Of a DNA stretch of 64,000 bases, positions 10,076 to 20,145 are shown piece by piece. The notes under the pieces were generated by a model that was given only the letters and a program-made list of their open reading frames with translations, was not told where the DNA came from and did not search any database. The stretch spans positions 173,511-237,510 of the forward strand of contig SVSS01000002.1 in NCBI GenBank assembly GCA_015064185.1, written 5' to 3'. Each line of letters opens with the position of its first letter. The stretch's first letter is position 1. This DNA comes from Oscillospiraceae bacterium (GTDB lineage Bacteria > Bacillota > Clostridia > Oscillospirales > CAG-272). A program made the position numbers and the translations under genes.

Positions 10076-10654
10076 GTGCATTATGCGGCATCTCGCAAAC
10101 GACTTATTACGGTTCTGGCAATTTTTTTACTGCTTGCGGTCTTATCCCTAACCCTTGCACACCTTACAGACGCGCACCGCAGGAACAGACGTGAAAACGC
10201 GGTTTACAGTATCGTTCTTGCAGCCGCTAACACCTATGGTGTTTCACCTGCTATGGTGCTTGCTGTAATCCGTACCGAAAGCGATTTCAATCAAGATGCC
10301 CTCTCGTCAGCCGGAGCTATTGGCTTAATGCAGCTGCTCCCTCAAACCTTCGTCTATTTGAGAGATGAAAAATTAAACGAGGATCTCACGGATAATGACC
10401 TTTGGAAGCCACAAGTCAATATCCGCTACGGAACCTATTACCTTTCCTACCTTTTTTCACGCTTTGGGAATTGGCAGGTAACACTTGCCGCCTACAATGC
10501 CGGCGAGGGTCGGGTGGAGCAATGGCTTTCTGATAGCACGCTCTCCGATGGCGAAAATCTGCTTGAGATTCCCTATCCTGAAACCGCACACTACGTTACG
10601 GTAACGCTTGCGTCTTACCGCGATTATCTTGAAAAATACAACTTTAAGGAGTAA
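10076..10654 (+). CDS. Lytic transglycosylase (SLT domain, membrane anchored)
   Basis: GTG start; TM segment then VSPAMVLAVIRTESDFNQDALSSAGAIGLMQLLPQT and AYNAGEGRVEQWL. Confidence 0.92.
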   Translation: MHYAASRKRLITVLAIFLLLAVLSLTLAHLTDAHRRNRRENAVYSIVLAAANTYGVSPAMVLAVIRTESDFNQDALSSAGAIGLMQLLPQTFVYLRDEKLNEDLTDNDLWKPQVNIRYGTYYLSYLFSRFGNWQVTLAAYNAGEGRVEQWLSDSTLSDGENLLEIPYPETAHYVTVTLASYRDYLEKYNFKE

Positions 10655-10656
10655 TT

Positions 10657-12042
10657 ATGAACACAAAGGAACTTTCGGAAAAGCTGCTTTACCGCAAAAA
10701 AAGCGTTTACGAAAAAGCCGATAACAAAACAGTCGATGTAGCATTTAAATATGCAAAGGGCTACGCCGCATTTCTTGATGCCGCAAAAACCGAACGTGAG
10801 GCCGTATGTGTTTCCGTAAAAATGGCTGAGGAAAAGGGCTTTAAGCCTTACAAAATGGGCGCTTCTCTCAAAGCCGGCGATAAATACTATTACAACAACA
10901 GAGATAAAAATCTGTTTCTTTTCGTCATTGGCAGCGAGCCGATCGAAAACGGTATTCGCATCAATGCGGCGCATATCGATGCACCGCGCATAGATCTCAA
11001 GCAGTGCCCACTTTACGAGGAGGGCGGCATGAGCTTTTTCAAAACCCATTATTACGGCGGTATTCGCAAGTATCAATGGGTAGCAACTCCGCTGTCCTTA
11101 CACGGCGTTATCGTGAAGGCTGACGGCACACGCATTACCGTAAACATTGGTGAGGATGAGGGCGATCCCGTATTTTATATCAACGACCTTCTCCCCCACC
11201 TGGGGCATGAAACCGACAAAAAGCCCCTTGGCGAGGCAATTCCCGGAGAAAAGCTGAACATTCTTGTTGGCAGCCGCCCCTATGATGCCGCAGAAAGTGA
11301 CGCGATCAAGCTAAACACGATGTATCTTCTAAACGAAAAATACGGTATTACAGAGGATGATTTCCTTTCCGCAGAGCTTTGTGTGGTGCCTGCCTTCAAG
11401 GCGCGAGATATTGGCTTTGATCGCGCGCTGCTCGGTGCCTACGGACACGATGACCGTGTATGCGCTTACCCCGCACTGACTGCCCTGTTACAGGAGGATG
11501 CACCGACACATACACTCATGTGTGTGCTAGCCGATAAAGAGGAAACGGGCAGCGAGGGCAATACCGGCATGAAGAGCGCGCTTCTGCCTGACCTGATCAA
11601 TCAGATTGCAGTAGCTCTTGGCGGCGATCCCGCTGTGGTACGCGCCAACTCCAAATGCCTTTCGGCAGATGTATCCTGCGCATACGATCCCAATTTTGCA
11701 GATGTCTTTGAGAAGCGCAACACCCCCCTTCTTTCCTGCGGTGTGGTTCTGACCAAATATACCGGCTCTCGCGGCAAATCCTCAACCAACGATGCAAGTG
11801 CCGAATATGTTGGCTGGCTTCGCGGTGTAATGGAGCGTGCAGGTGTAGTATGGCAAGCAGGCGAGCTTGGTAAGGTTGACGTCGGTGGCGGCGGAACGGT
11901 TGCCAAGTATATCGCAGGCCACAACATTGAAACGGTTGACCTCGGTGTACCCGTAATCTCCATGCACGCGCCCTTTGAGGTGATCTCCAAGGTCGATCTT
12001 TATGAGGCATATCTTGCCTTTATCGCCTTTTCTCGCGACTGA
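10657..12042 (+). CDS. M18 family aminopeptidase
   Basis: RINAAHIDAPRIDLKQ, ADKEETGSEGNTGM, HDDRVCAYPAL; 461 aa. Confidence 0.9.
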   Translation: MNTKELSEKLLYRKKSVYEKADNKTVDVAFKYAKGYAAFLDAAKTEREAVCVSVKMAEEKGFKPYKMGASLKAGDKYYYNNRDKNLFLFVIGSEPIENGIRINAAHIDAPRIDLKQCPLYEEGGMSFFKTHYYGGIRKYQWVATPLSLHGVIVKADGTRITVNIGEDEGDPVFYINDLLPHLGHETDKKPLGEAIPGEKLNILVGSRPYDAAESDAIKLNTMYLLNEKYGITEDDFLSAELCVVPAFKARDIGFDRALLGAYGHDDRVCAYPALTALLQEDAPTHTLMCVLADKEETGSEGNTGMKSALLPDLINQIAVALGGDPAVVRANSKCLSADVSCAYDPNFADVFEKRNTPLLSCGVVLTKYTGSRGKSSTNDASAEYVGWLRGVMERAGVVWQAGELGKVDVGGGGTVAKYIAGHNIETVDLGVPVISMHAPFEVISKVDLYEAYLAFIAFSRD

Positions 12043-13109
12043 TGTTTGACAAGTTAAATACGACCGAGGCTCGTTTCAGAGAGCTTGAGGAGCGCAGTGC
12101 TGACCCTGCTGTGGTAACAGATCCTGCCGCTTATACTGCGCTGATGAAGGAATATCGGCGCCTTGAGCCCATTGTAACGGTTTACCGCAGCTATAAAAAG
12201 GCGAGCACTGAACTTCAGGATATCAATGATCTGCTCAAAGTAGCGGATGATCAAGAAATGAAGGCGCTTGCGCTAGAAGAGCAAAAAGCGCTTTCTGAGC
12301 ATCTTGTGGCACTGGAGCAGGAGCTGAAAATATTACTTCTGCCCCGCGACGAAAATGACGATCGAAACGTGATCGTAGAAATTCGTGCAGGAGCCGGCGG
12401 TGAGGAGGCGGCACTGTTTGCCGCTGTCCTTTACCGCATGTATACCATGTACGCTGAAGCAGCTGGCTTTAAAACCTCTCGCATGAGCGAAAATGAAACC
12501 GAGCTTGGCGGCTTTAGAGAAATTGTATTTATGGTAGAGGGTGACGGTGCTTATTCCCGCTTTAAATTTGAATCGGGTGTGCATCGCGTACAGCGTGTTC
12601 CCGTTACCGAATCACAGGGGCGCATCCAAACCTCAACCGTTACGGTCGCTGTGCTTCCAGAGGCAGAGGAAGTGGATGTAGAGATCAATCCCGCAGATAT
12701 CATCATGGAATCCTGCAAAAGCAGCGGTGCCGGCGGTCAGCACATCAACAAGACAGAATCTGCCGTGCGCATCACACATAAGCCCACGGGTATCGTGGTG
12801 GAATGTCAGGAGGAGCGCAGCCAATTTAAAAACCGCGACAAAGCATTAAAAATGCTGCGTGCCAAGCTGCTGGATATCAAGCGCACCGCACAGGAAAATG
12901 AGATCGCAAGCGAGCGCCGCACGCAAGTAGGCACGGGAGATCGCAGTGAGCGTATCAGAACCTATAACTACCCACAGGGACGTATGACCGATCACCGCAT
13001 CGGCCTTACGCTCTATTCACTCGATAAGATCCTAAACGGTAACATCGGCGATATCATAGATGCACTGATCGCCGCCGATACTGCCTTAAAGCTACAACAA
13101 GAAAAATAA
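12042..13109 (+). CDS. prfA: Peptide chain release factor 1
   Basis: AGAGGEEAALFA, CKSSGAGGQHINKTESAVRITHKPTGIVVECQEERSQ; start overlaps upstream stop (TGATG). Confidence 0.95.
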   Translation: MFDKLNTTEARFRELEERSADPAVVTDPAAYTALMKEYRRLEPIVTVYRSYKKASTELQDINDLLKVADDQEMKALALEEQKALSEHLVALEQELKILLLPRDENDDRNVIVEIRAGAGGEEAALFAAVLYRMYTMYAEAAGFKTSRMSENETELGGFREIVFMVEGDGAYSRFKFESGVHRVQRVPVTESQGRIQTSTVTVAVLPEAEEVDVEINPADIIMESCKSSGAGGQHINKTESAVRITHKPTGIVVECQEERSQFKNRDKALKMLRAKLLDIKRTAQENEIASERRTQVGTGDRSERIRTYNYPQGRMTDHRIGLTLYSLDKILNGNIGDIIDALIAADTALKLQQEK

Positions 13110-13121
13110 GGAGTTTTTCGC

Positions 13122-14162
13122 TTGAAAACCGAAATACTTAAAATTGAGGACTTAAGCACTCAAGAAAAAGATATCTCGCGCGCGGCAGAAATCATTTGCC
13201 GCGGCGGGCTTGTGGTGTTTCCCACTGAAACCGTTTACGGCATAGGGGGAAACGGTACAGACGCCGCAGCCGCCGTTGCCATTTACCGCGCGAAGGGTCG
13301 CCCCTCGGACAACCCTCTTATTTTGCATTTGGAAACGCCCGAGCAAGCAGAAAAATATGCGGTAACCAATGAAACCTATTATAAGCTTGCCAAGCAGTTT
13401 ATGCCCGGTCCCCTTACAGTTATTTTACCCAAAAAGGATACTGTACCGTCCTCTGTTACAGGGGGGCTTGATACGGTAGCACTCCGCTGTCCCGCGCATC
13501 CTGTAGCGAATGCGCTAATCCGTGCGGCCGGTGTGCCGATTGCCGCCCCCTCGGCAAATCTTTCGGGCAAGCCCTCCCCCACACTTGCCGCGCACGTCAT
13601 AGATGATCTTTCGGGCAAAGTAGACATGATCATTGACGGTGGCGCATCCGAGGTGGGGCTTGAATCCACCATTGTGGCACTTGACGGTGATGTTGGCACG
13701 CTTTTGCGCCCCGGTGCCATTACATACGATGCACTTTGCTGCGTTTGCAAGGAGGTGCGCGTTGCCCCTGCTGTGCTTGAGGGACTTGCCAAAAATGAGC
13801 GCCCCCTCTCGCCCGGCATGAAATATCGGCATTATGCACCGCGCGCTACCCTTACACTGCTTGACGGTGAGGATGGCAGTATAAAAGCCTTTATGAGATC
13901 CGTTGCCACAGAAAAAGGCGTTGGCTTACTTTGCTACGACGAGGAGATACCATTGTTGCCAACAGCTGCCACGCTGTTTCCCGTGGGCGCACAGGATGAT
14001 CTTGCAACACAAGCCCGCCGCTTATTTGCAGTGCTGCGAGAGGCTGACGATCACCCCAATATCACAACGCTTTACGCGCATTTACCACCAAAGGACGGCT
14101 TAGGGCTTGCTTTATATAATCGCCTGATTCGCGCCGCAGCGCATACGATAAAGAAAGTATAA
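13122..14162 (+). CDS. L-threonylcarbamoyladenylate synthase (Sua5/YciO/YrdC family)
   Basis: GGLVVFPTETVYGIGGNGTDA, KGRPSDNPLILHL, APSANLSGKPSPT plus C-terminal Sua5 extension. Confidence 0.93.
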   Translation: MKTEILKIEDLSTQEKDISRAAEIICRGGLVVFPTETVYGIGGNGTDAAAAVAIYRAKGRPSDNPLILHLETPEQAEKYAVTNETYYKLAKQFMPGPLTVILPKKDTVPSSVTGGLDTVALRCPAHPVANALIRAAGVPIAAPSANLSGKPSPTLAAHVIDDLSGKVDMIIDGGASEVGLESTIVALDGDVGTLLRPGAITYDALCCVCKEVRVAPAVLEGLAKNERPLSPGMKYRHYAPRATLTLLDGEDGSIKAFMRSVATEKGVGLLCYDEEIPLLPTAATLFPVGAQDDLATQARRLFAVLREADDHPNITTLYAHLPPKDGLGLALYNRLIRAAAHTIKKV

Positions 14163-14186
14163 AACATAGGAAAGGTCAGATACGAG

Positions 14187-16442
14187 ATGGCAAAGAAAAG
14201 ATCCTCCCCCGTAACCGAACTCTCTCAAATTATTCCGGCACCTGCTACGCCACAGCCGATTACCGAAACGATTGAAAAAAACTATATGCCTTATGTTATG
14301 AGCGTAATCGTTTCGCGTGCCATTCCCGAAATCGACGGCTTTAAGCCCTCACACCGAAAGCTCCTGTATACCATGTATAAAATGGGGCTTTTGACAGGTG
14401 CGAGAACCAAAAGTGCCAATATCGTGGGGCAGACCATGAAGCTGAACCCACACGGTGATGCCGCCATTTATGAAACCATGGTGCGCCTTACGCGCGGCAA
14501 TGCAACGCTTCTGCATCCATTTGTAGATTCAAAGGGTAGCTTTGGCAAGCAATATTCCAGCGATATGAAATACGCGGCATCGCGTTACACCGAGGCAAAG
14601 CTTGACAGCATTTGCCATGAGCTGTTTGCGGGAATTGACAAGGATGCTGTTGATCTGGTAGACAACTACGACGGCACCATGAAGGAGCCCGTTCTGCTTC
14701 CCACCACCTTCCCCAACGTTCTTGTAACCCCGAACGTCGGTATTGCAGTAGGTATGGCATCCAATATCTGCTCCTTTAACCTTGGCGAGGTTTGTGACGG
14801 TGCGATCGCACTGCTGAAAAACCCCAAGGCATCTACCGATCGTATTCTTGACCTGATCAAGGCACCTGATTTTTCGGGTGGCGGCTTAATTGTCTACGAC
14901 CGCGATCAAATGCGCCGCATTTATGAAACAGGTCAGGGGTCCTTCCGCATCCGCTCACGTTACAGCTACGACAAAGCAGAAAACTGTATCGATATTTTAC
15001 AAATCCCCTACTCCACCACCATTGAGGCGATCCGCGACAGTATTGCGGCTCTCGTGAAGGAAGGTAAGATAAAGGAAATTACCGATTTCCGTGATGAGAT
15101 CGGAATCAACGGATTTAAGCTCACGCTTGACCTCAGGCGCGGTACAGACCCCGATAAGCTGATGAATCAGCTCTTTAAGCTTACCCCTCTCGAGGATAGC
15201 TTTAAATGCAATTTCAACGTGCTGATCAACTCAGTGCCCCGTCAGCTTGGCGTAGTGGACATTCTGAAGGAATGGATTGCCTTCCGCATAGAATGTGTGC
15301 GCCGCGAGTTACGCTTTGATTTGAAAAAGAAGCGTGACAGACTGCATCTTGTGACCGGTCTTGGCAAGATCCTTTTGGATATTGACAAAGCAGTACGTAT
15401 TATCCGTCATGCAGAAAGCGACGATCAGGTCGTACCCGAGCTGATGCGCGGCTTTGGCATTGACCAGGTACAGGCAGATTACATCGCCAATATCAAGCTT
15501 CGCAACCTCAACAAAAAATACATTGTCAACTGCATCCAAGAGATGGAGGCACTCAAGCAGGATATTGCTGAAATTGAGGATATCCTTGCCGATGATCTCA
15601 AGCTCCGCGCAAAAATTGCAGCACAGCTTACCGAGATCAAGAAAAAGCACGGGCAACCCCGCCGCTCACAGCTCATCTTTGCCTCTGATATTCCCGAGGT
15701 TGAGGAAATACAAGCCGTGGAAAATTATCCTGTTCGCTTAGTGCTGACAAAAGAAGGCTACTTTAAAAAGATCACCTTCCAATCATTGCGCGGCAACGAC
15801 GAGCAAAAGCTGAAGGATGGCGACCAGATCAATCAGATCTTTGATGCTGAAAACAAGGATAATCTCCTCATCTTTACCGATAAGGCACAGGTTTACCGCG
15901 TTGCCGTAGATGATTTTGATACGACAAAGGCATCTGCCATGGGTGACTTTTTGAATGCCAAGCTTGACATGGAAAAGGACGAGCGGCCAATCTTTATGCG
16001 CGTGCAAAACACGTATCCCGAGGGCGAAAATATGCTCTTTGTATTTGAAAACGGAAAGGGTGTGCGCATCCCCATTACCGCTTATGTGGCAAAAGGCAAC
16101 CGCCGCAAGCTGACAGGTGCATTTTCCGATGCCTCTCCTGTTGTTGGAATATTCTACGAGGTAGAAAAAAATCCGTTTGAGCTGATGCTTCTCACCGATG
16201 CCGACCGAGCGATCGTTATTAAATCCTCGCTGATTCCCGTCATGTCAACACGCTCCTCTAAGGGTAATACTCTGATCAACCTTGGTAAAAAGGAAAAGCG
16301 TGTTGTTGAGGCACTAACTGATTTTACACAGCGCTTTGGTGATGCAAAGGGCTATCGCAAGTATAAGATTCCCGCGGCAGGTGTTTTATTAAACGAAAAA
16401 AATATTGATGCCATGCAGCTGAGCATGGATGACACTTTATAA
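14187..16442 (+). CDS. DNA topoisomerase (ATP-hydrolysing) subunit A (ParC/GyrA family)
   Basis: YMPYVMSVIVSRAIPEIDGFKPSHRKLLYTMYKMGL, YTEAKLDSICHELF, GIAVGMASNICSFN; 751 aa. Confidence 0.93.
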   Translation: MAKKRSSPVTELSQIIPAPATPQPITETIEKNYMPYVMSVIVSRAIPEIDGFKPSHRKLLYTMYKMGLLTGARTKSANIVGQTMKLNPHGDAAIYETMVRLTRGNATLLHPFVDSKGSFGKQYSSDMKYAASRYTEAKLDSICHELFAGIDKDAVDLVDNYDGTMKEPVLLPTTFPNVLVTPNVGIAVGMASNICSFNLGEVCDGAIALLKNPKASTDRILDLIKAPDFSGGGLIVYDRDQMRRIYETGQGSFRIRSRYSYDKAENCIDILQIPYSTTIEAIRDSIAALVKEGKIKEITDFRDEIGINGFKLTLDLRRGTDPDKLMNQLFKLTPLEDSFKCNFNVLINSVPRQLGVVDILKEWIAFRIECVRRELRFDLKKKRDRLHLVTGLGKILLDIDKAVRIIRHAESDDQVVPELMRGFGIDQVQADYIANIKLRNLNKKYIVNCIQEMEALKQDIAEIEDILADDLKLRAKIAAQLTEIKKKHGQPRRSQLIFASDIPEVEEIQAVENYPVRLVLTKEGYFKKITFQSLRGNDEQKLKDGDQINQIFDAENKDNLLIFTDKAQVYRVAVDDFDTTKASAMGDFLNAKLDMEKDERPIFMRVQNTYPEGENMLFVFENGKGVRIPITAYVAKGNRRKLTGAFSDASPVVGIFYEVEKNPFELMLLTDADRAIVIKSSLIPVMSTRSSKGNTLINLGKKEKRVVEALTDFTQRFGDAKGYRKYKIPAAGVLLNEKNIDAMQLSMDDTL

Positions 16443-16460
16443 TAAGGAAGGTAAAAAACA

Positions 16461-16643
16461 ATGAGCAAGAAAACAAGCAAATTTTACGCGCGCCTGCTGG
16501 CGATCGTGCTTTCTGTGTTGATGATAGTAAGCATGGCATTTTACACCGTTTACATGATCGTAGAAAACATTAAGGAAGCAAAAGAAGAGGAAGAAAAGGC
16601 AGAAAGCAAGGCTGTACTTCCCTCCTACACATTTACGGTCTAA
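16461..16643 (+). CDS. Small single-TM protein of unknown function (60 aa)
   Basis: RBS AAGGAAGG upstream; MSKKTSKFYARLLAIVLSVLMIVSMAFYTVYMIVENIKEAKEEEE...; followed directly by a strong terminator. Confidence 0.7.
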   Translation: MSKKTSKFYARLLAIVLSVLMIVSMAFYTVYMIVENIKEAKEEEEKAESKAVLPSYTFTV

Positions 16644-16661
16644 AAGTACATAAGAACACGC

Positions 16662-16703
16662 AAAAGAACCGCTTTCTCTGTGATAGAGAAAGCGGTTCTT
16701 TTT
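16662..16703. terminator. Bidirectional rho-independent terminator
   Basis: AAAAGAACCGCTTTCTCT-GTGAT-AGAGAAAGCGGTTCTTTTT between convergent genes. Confidence 0.92.
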
Positions 16704-16712
16704 ATACAAGTT

Positions 16713-17177
16713 TTATTGTTTAAAAATTCTTTTCAAGCGCCCCCATGCACGACGCGGCAAAAAGCGCAAAAAACGCAACGGCATAATACAGTGAAAAAAA
16801 ACATACAAACGGTATTTTTTTGATCCTACCGAGATACGGCGATCTCCTCGATATACATCACACACGCGCGCAATGATGCTCTCACGCGGCACGCCGTATT
16901 CAAATGCCGTTTGATTATCGCCGCAAAAAACAGGTGCACCGTTTTTTTTAAACTTCATCAAGCGATGCAACACAAATGAACCGTCAGCACGGCGATACAG
17001 GCAAATATCGCGCTTTTGCAAATGGTGTGGTGACACAAGTAGCACGCTATCCTTACCCTGACGAAGCAACGGCATCATGCTGGTGCCACGCGGCCAAAGG
17101 CGAAATTCCCCGCCGCTTTCGATCACCTCAAGGAGCAAGGGATACATCTCCTGCATGGTATATTGCTTATTCTGCAA
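16713..17177 (-). CDS. S24/S26 family (signal-peptidase-like) peptidase
   Basis: GTSMMPLLRQGK (Ser box), DGSFVLHRLMKF (His box), FCGDNQT. Confidence 0.78.
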   Translation of the reverse strand: MQNKQYTMQEMYPLLLEVIESGGEFRLWPRGTSMMPLLRQGKDSVLLVSPHHLQKRDICLYRRADGSFVLHRLMKFKKNGAPVFCGDNQTAFEYGVPRESIIARVCDVYRGDRRISVGSKKYRLYVFFHCIMPLRFLRFLPRRAWGRLKRIFKQ

Positions 17178-17433
17178 TCGCGCCTACTCCCTTCAGCGTA
17201 TTGATAAATTGGGTAGCATGTGCAGTAGCGGTTTCTGCGTCTATCTCATAATTTTCAACAATAGCATTTACCAGCTCATCCAAGGTCTTGCTTTGTTCAA
17301 GCTGATCCCAAATAAAGCTGCCGGTGGAGTTTACGGAGATCATTCCGTTAAATTTTTTGGTTGCAGCACCAACGGCAACGATCACATACTGTGTGCCGAT
17401 CTTGCGCTTGATAAAATCCTTACTGCGTTTCAT
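17167..17433 (-). CDS. PqqD-like (RRE-fold) protein
   Basis: MKRSKDFIKRKIGTQYVIVAVGAATKKFNGMISVNSTGSFIWDQLEQSKTLDELVNAIVENYEID.. matches the PqqD-family pattern (N-terminal beta strands, G.FIW..L, wHTH-like C-terminus). Confidence 0.82.
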   Translation of the reverse strand: MKRSKDFIKRKIGTQYVIVAVGAATKKFNGMISVNSTGSFIWDQLEQSKTLDELVNAIVENYEIDAETATAHATQFINTLKGVGAIAE

Positions 17434-18148
17434 TGTTGTTCTCCTTTTGTCCACACATACCTTGATAAGAAACGATTGCCGCCTCGGGCATCATATTACA
17501 ATGTAACAAATATGTGGGGGTATTTGTAATGAGGGAGTCGAGCAAAGCAAGCTGCTGCTCTGCCATAACGGGGTCGTTGGGTAAAAGCACCTGCGAAAAC
17601 AGGCGAGATACCGCTTCCGCATCCCCAATCGGCTTTATGGTATTTTCCTTGCCGCGCTCCAAAAAGCAAATGCTTTTCAAGGGTGCACTTGAATGATTAC
17701 CTAATTTTTCTTTACCGCGCCAAGGGGTATCAAAGACCTGCCATTTGCCGTTGATCAAACGAAAAATGGGCTTATCACCGTTTACAACCGAGGCACGCTC
17801 ACCAAAAACGCGCAGCCAAAGATCGGTGTGCGTGGATTTTCCCGTTCCGCTGTGTGCGGCAAAGGCATATCCCTCACCGTCACAGGAGATCACCGAGGCA
17901 TGAAAGACCATAGCATCAAACCGCGCAAGCTCCAAAGCGATCTTGCGATAAATGCAGATACATTCAAGATACCCGTTGGTAGAATTGTAAAGATCCAATT
18001 CTCGTTCCGCCTCTAGCTCCTCCGGGGTAACAAAGACCGTAATATCGGGCTTAGAAAATTCAGCCGCAAACTCACGGCAAAATTTTTCAGAGAAAGGATA
18101 TTTATTTTGTATTTCAACATTCAATTCTGCAATACGTATCCGAAACAA
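17420..18148 (-). CDS. HPr kinase/SerK-like kinase (PEPCK-like fold)
   Basis: Walker A AAHSGTGKSTHTDLW, GDKPIFR, FDTPWRGKE; TTG start at 18148 with SD AAAGGA; 3' end overlaps the pqqD-like start. Confidence 0.8.
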   Translation of the reverse strand: MFRIRIAELNVEIQNKYPFSEKFCREFAAEFSKPDITVFVTPEELEAERELDLYNSTNGYLECICIYRKIALELARFDAMVFHASVISCDGEGYAFAAHSGTGKSTHTDLWLRVFGERASVVNGDKPIFRLINGKWQVFDTPWRGKEKLGNHSSAPLKSICFLERGKENTIKPIGDAEAVSRLFSQVLLPNDPVMAEQQLALLDSLITNTPTYLLHCNMMPEAAIVSYQGMCGQKENNNETQ

Positions 18149-18180
18149 AGCTAAACATCCTTTCTATCATCAAATTCCAA

Positions 18181-19596
18181 TCAAAAAGCGATGCGCTTCT
18201 CGATATAATCCTTAAGCTCACTGATCGGCACGCGCACCTGCTCCATAGTGTCGCGATCACGAACGGTAACGCAATTATCGGCAGGCTTGGTATCGTCGCC
18301 AACGGTTTCAAAGTCGACGGTTACACACAAGGGAGTGCCGATCTCATCCTCACGGCGGTAGCGCTTACCGATAGATCCTGCTTCATCGTAATCGACAGCA
18401 AAATATTTAGCAAGCTCATCGCGTACCTCAAGCGCCTTTTCGGAAAGCTTTTTGGAAAGAGGCAGAACTGCCACCTTATAGGGAGCAAGAGCAGGATGGA
18501 GATGCAGAACCACGCGCACATCATTTTTCGCAGCATCAATTACTTCCTCATCGTAAGCGTCTACAAGGAAGGCAAGCGCCACGCGGTCAGCACCAAGAGA
18601 GGGCTCAACCACGTAAGGCACGTAGTGCTCATTTGTTTCGGGATCGAAATAGGTAAGATCCTTGCCGCTGTGCTTGGCGTGCTGAGAAAGGTCGTAATCG
18701 GTACGGTCAGCAATGCCCCACAGCTCGCCCCAACCAAACGGGAACAGGAACTCAAAGTCAGTGGTGCCCTTGGAATAGAAGGCAAGCTCCTCGGGATCAT
18801 GGTCACGCAAGCGAAGATTTTCCTCTCTCATGCCAAGATCGAGCAGCCACTTTTTGCAGTAATCCTTCCAATAAGCAAACCATTCAAGGTCGGTACCGGG
18901 CTTGCAGAAGAACTCAAGCTCCATTTGCTCAAACTCACGGGTACGGAAAACAAAGTTGCCGGGCGTGATCTCGTTACGGAAGGACTTACCGATCTGGCAA
19001 ACACCAAAGGGGAGCTTACGGCGCGTAGAGCGTGCAATTGCAGGGAAATTCACGAAAATACCCTGTGCCGTTTCGGGGCGCAGATACACGGTATTTGCGG
19101 TATCCTCATTTACACCAACGAAGGTCTTAAACATAAGATTGAATTTCTTGATAGCAGTAAAGTCACGCTTGCCGCAAACAGGACAAACAATACCCTTCTC
19201 CTCAATGTATTGGGACATCTGCTCAAAGCTCCAGCCTGCGGGATTATCCTCAAGGCCGTTCTCAAAGGCATACTCCTCAATCAGTTTGTCTGCACGGTGA
19301 CGAGCCTTGCAGGACTTGCAATCCATCAAGGGATCGGAAAAGCCGCCCACGTGACCCGATGCTACCCAAGCCTCGGGATTCATGATAATGGCGCTGTCGA
19401 GGCCCACATTATAGCGGTTTTCTTGCACAAACTTTTTCCACCAAGCGCGCTTTACATTGTTTTTAAACTCTACGCCAAGGGGGCCGTAATCCCAAGAGTT
19501 GGCAAGACCGCCGTAAATTTCAGAGCCGGGGAAAATAAACCCGCGGTTCTTACAAAGGGCTACGATTTTTTCCATTGTTTTTTCACTGTTGTTCAT
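18181..19596 (-). CDS. glyS: Glycyl-tRNA synthetase (single-chain class II type)
   Basis: [71 protein letters not shown]. Confidence 0.95.
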   Translation of the reverse strand: MNNSEKTMEKIVALCKNRGFIFPGSEIYGGLANSWDYGPLGVEFKNNVKRAWWKKFVQENRYNVGLDSAIIMNPEAWVASGHVGGFSDPLMDCKSCKARHRADKLIEEYAFENGLEDNPAGWSFEQMSQYIEEKGIVCPVCGKRDFTAIKKFNLMFKTFVGVNEDTANTVYLRPETAQGIFVNFPAIARSTRRKLPFGVCQIGKSFRNEITPGNFVFRTREFEQMELEFFCKPGTDLEWFAYWKDYCKKWLLDLGMREENLRLRDHDPEELAFYSKGTTDFEFLFPFGWGELWGIADRTDYDLSQHAKHSGKDLTYFDPETNEHYVPYVVEPSLGADRVALAFLVDAYDEEVIDAAKNDVRVVLHLHPALAPYKVAVLPLSKKLSEKALEVRDELAKYFAVDYDEAGSIGKRYRREDEIGTPLCVTVDFETVGDDTKPADNCVTVRDRDTMEQVRVPISELKDYIEKRIAF

Positions 19597-19630
19597 GATC
19601 TGTGCTCCTAAAAAATAAATAATTGATATT

Positions 19631-19659
19631 ATTGTAATACTAATATGAAATATTGTCAA
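19631..19659 (-). promoter_or_regulatory. Sigma-A-like promoter for glyS
   Basis: Minus strand TTGACA - 17 nt - TACAAT. Confidence 0.75.
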
Positions 19660-19671
19660 GCCTTTTGGCGT

Positions 19672-20145
19672 TTAAACGGTAATATCCTCGCATTTTGCAT
19701 CCACAAAGGCGATCAATTCCTTTGTGCTTAGCAAAAGCTGCGCACCGCGCACGCCCGCGCTTACCGTGATCTCGGGCTGCTCGCTTACATGATGGCTGAT
19801 AAAGGTTGGAAACCTTTTTTTCATGCCGATCGGTGAGCAACCGCCACGAATATACCCCGTTAGCGCAAGCAGATCCTTGACAGGTATCATCTCTATGCGC
19901 TTATTGCCCGTTACGCGCGCCGCCTTTTTGAGGTCGATCTCAAGATTGGCGGGAATACAAAAAACCACAGGACCTGTTTTATCACCGCGCGCCACAAGCG
20001 TTTTAAATACCTTCTCATAGGCAAGTCCGATCTCATCGGCAATGTGCGTGCCTGCAAGATTGTTTTCGTCTACCTCGTATTCAAAAACCTGATAGGCAAT
20101 TCCTGCGGCATCGAGCATGCGCATAACATTCGTTTTGCTTTTCAT
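19672..20145 (-). CDS. ybaK: Cys-tRNA(Pro)/Cys-tRNA(Cys) deacylase YbaK
   Basis: KTLVARGDKTGPVVFCIPANLEIDLKKAARVTGNKRIEMIPVKDLLALTGYIRGGCSPIGMKK. Confidence 0.93.
   Translation of the reverse strand: MKSKTNVMRMLDAAGIAYQVFEYEVDENNLAGTHIADEIGLAYEKVFKTLVARGDKTGPVVFCIPANLEIDLKKAARVTGNKRIEMIPVKDLLALTGYIRGGCSPIGMKKRFPTFISHHVSEQPEITVSAGVRGAQLLLSTKELIAFVDAKCEDITV

Noticed and set aside
18496-19611. 371-aa ORF antisense to glyS
   Set aside because: Complement of a strongly conserved aminoacyl-tRNA synthetase; no domain recognised.
19597-19671. Glycine T-box upstream of glyS
   Set aside because: Promoter sits about 35-60 nt from the start codon; there is no room for a T-box leader.
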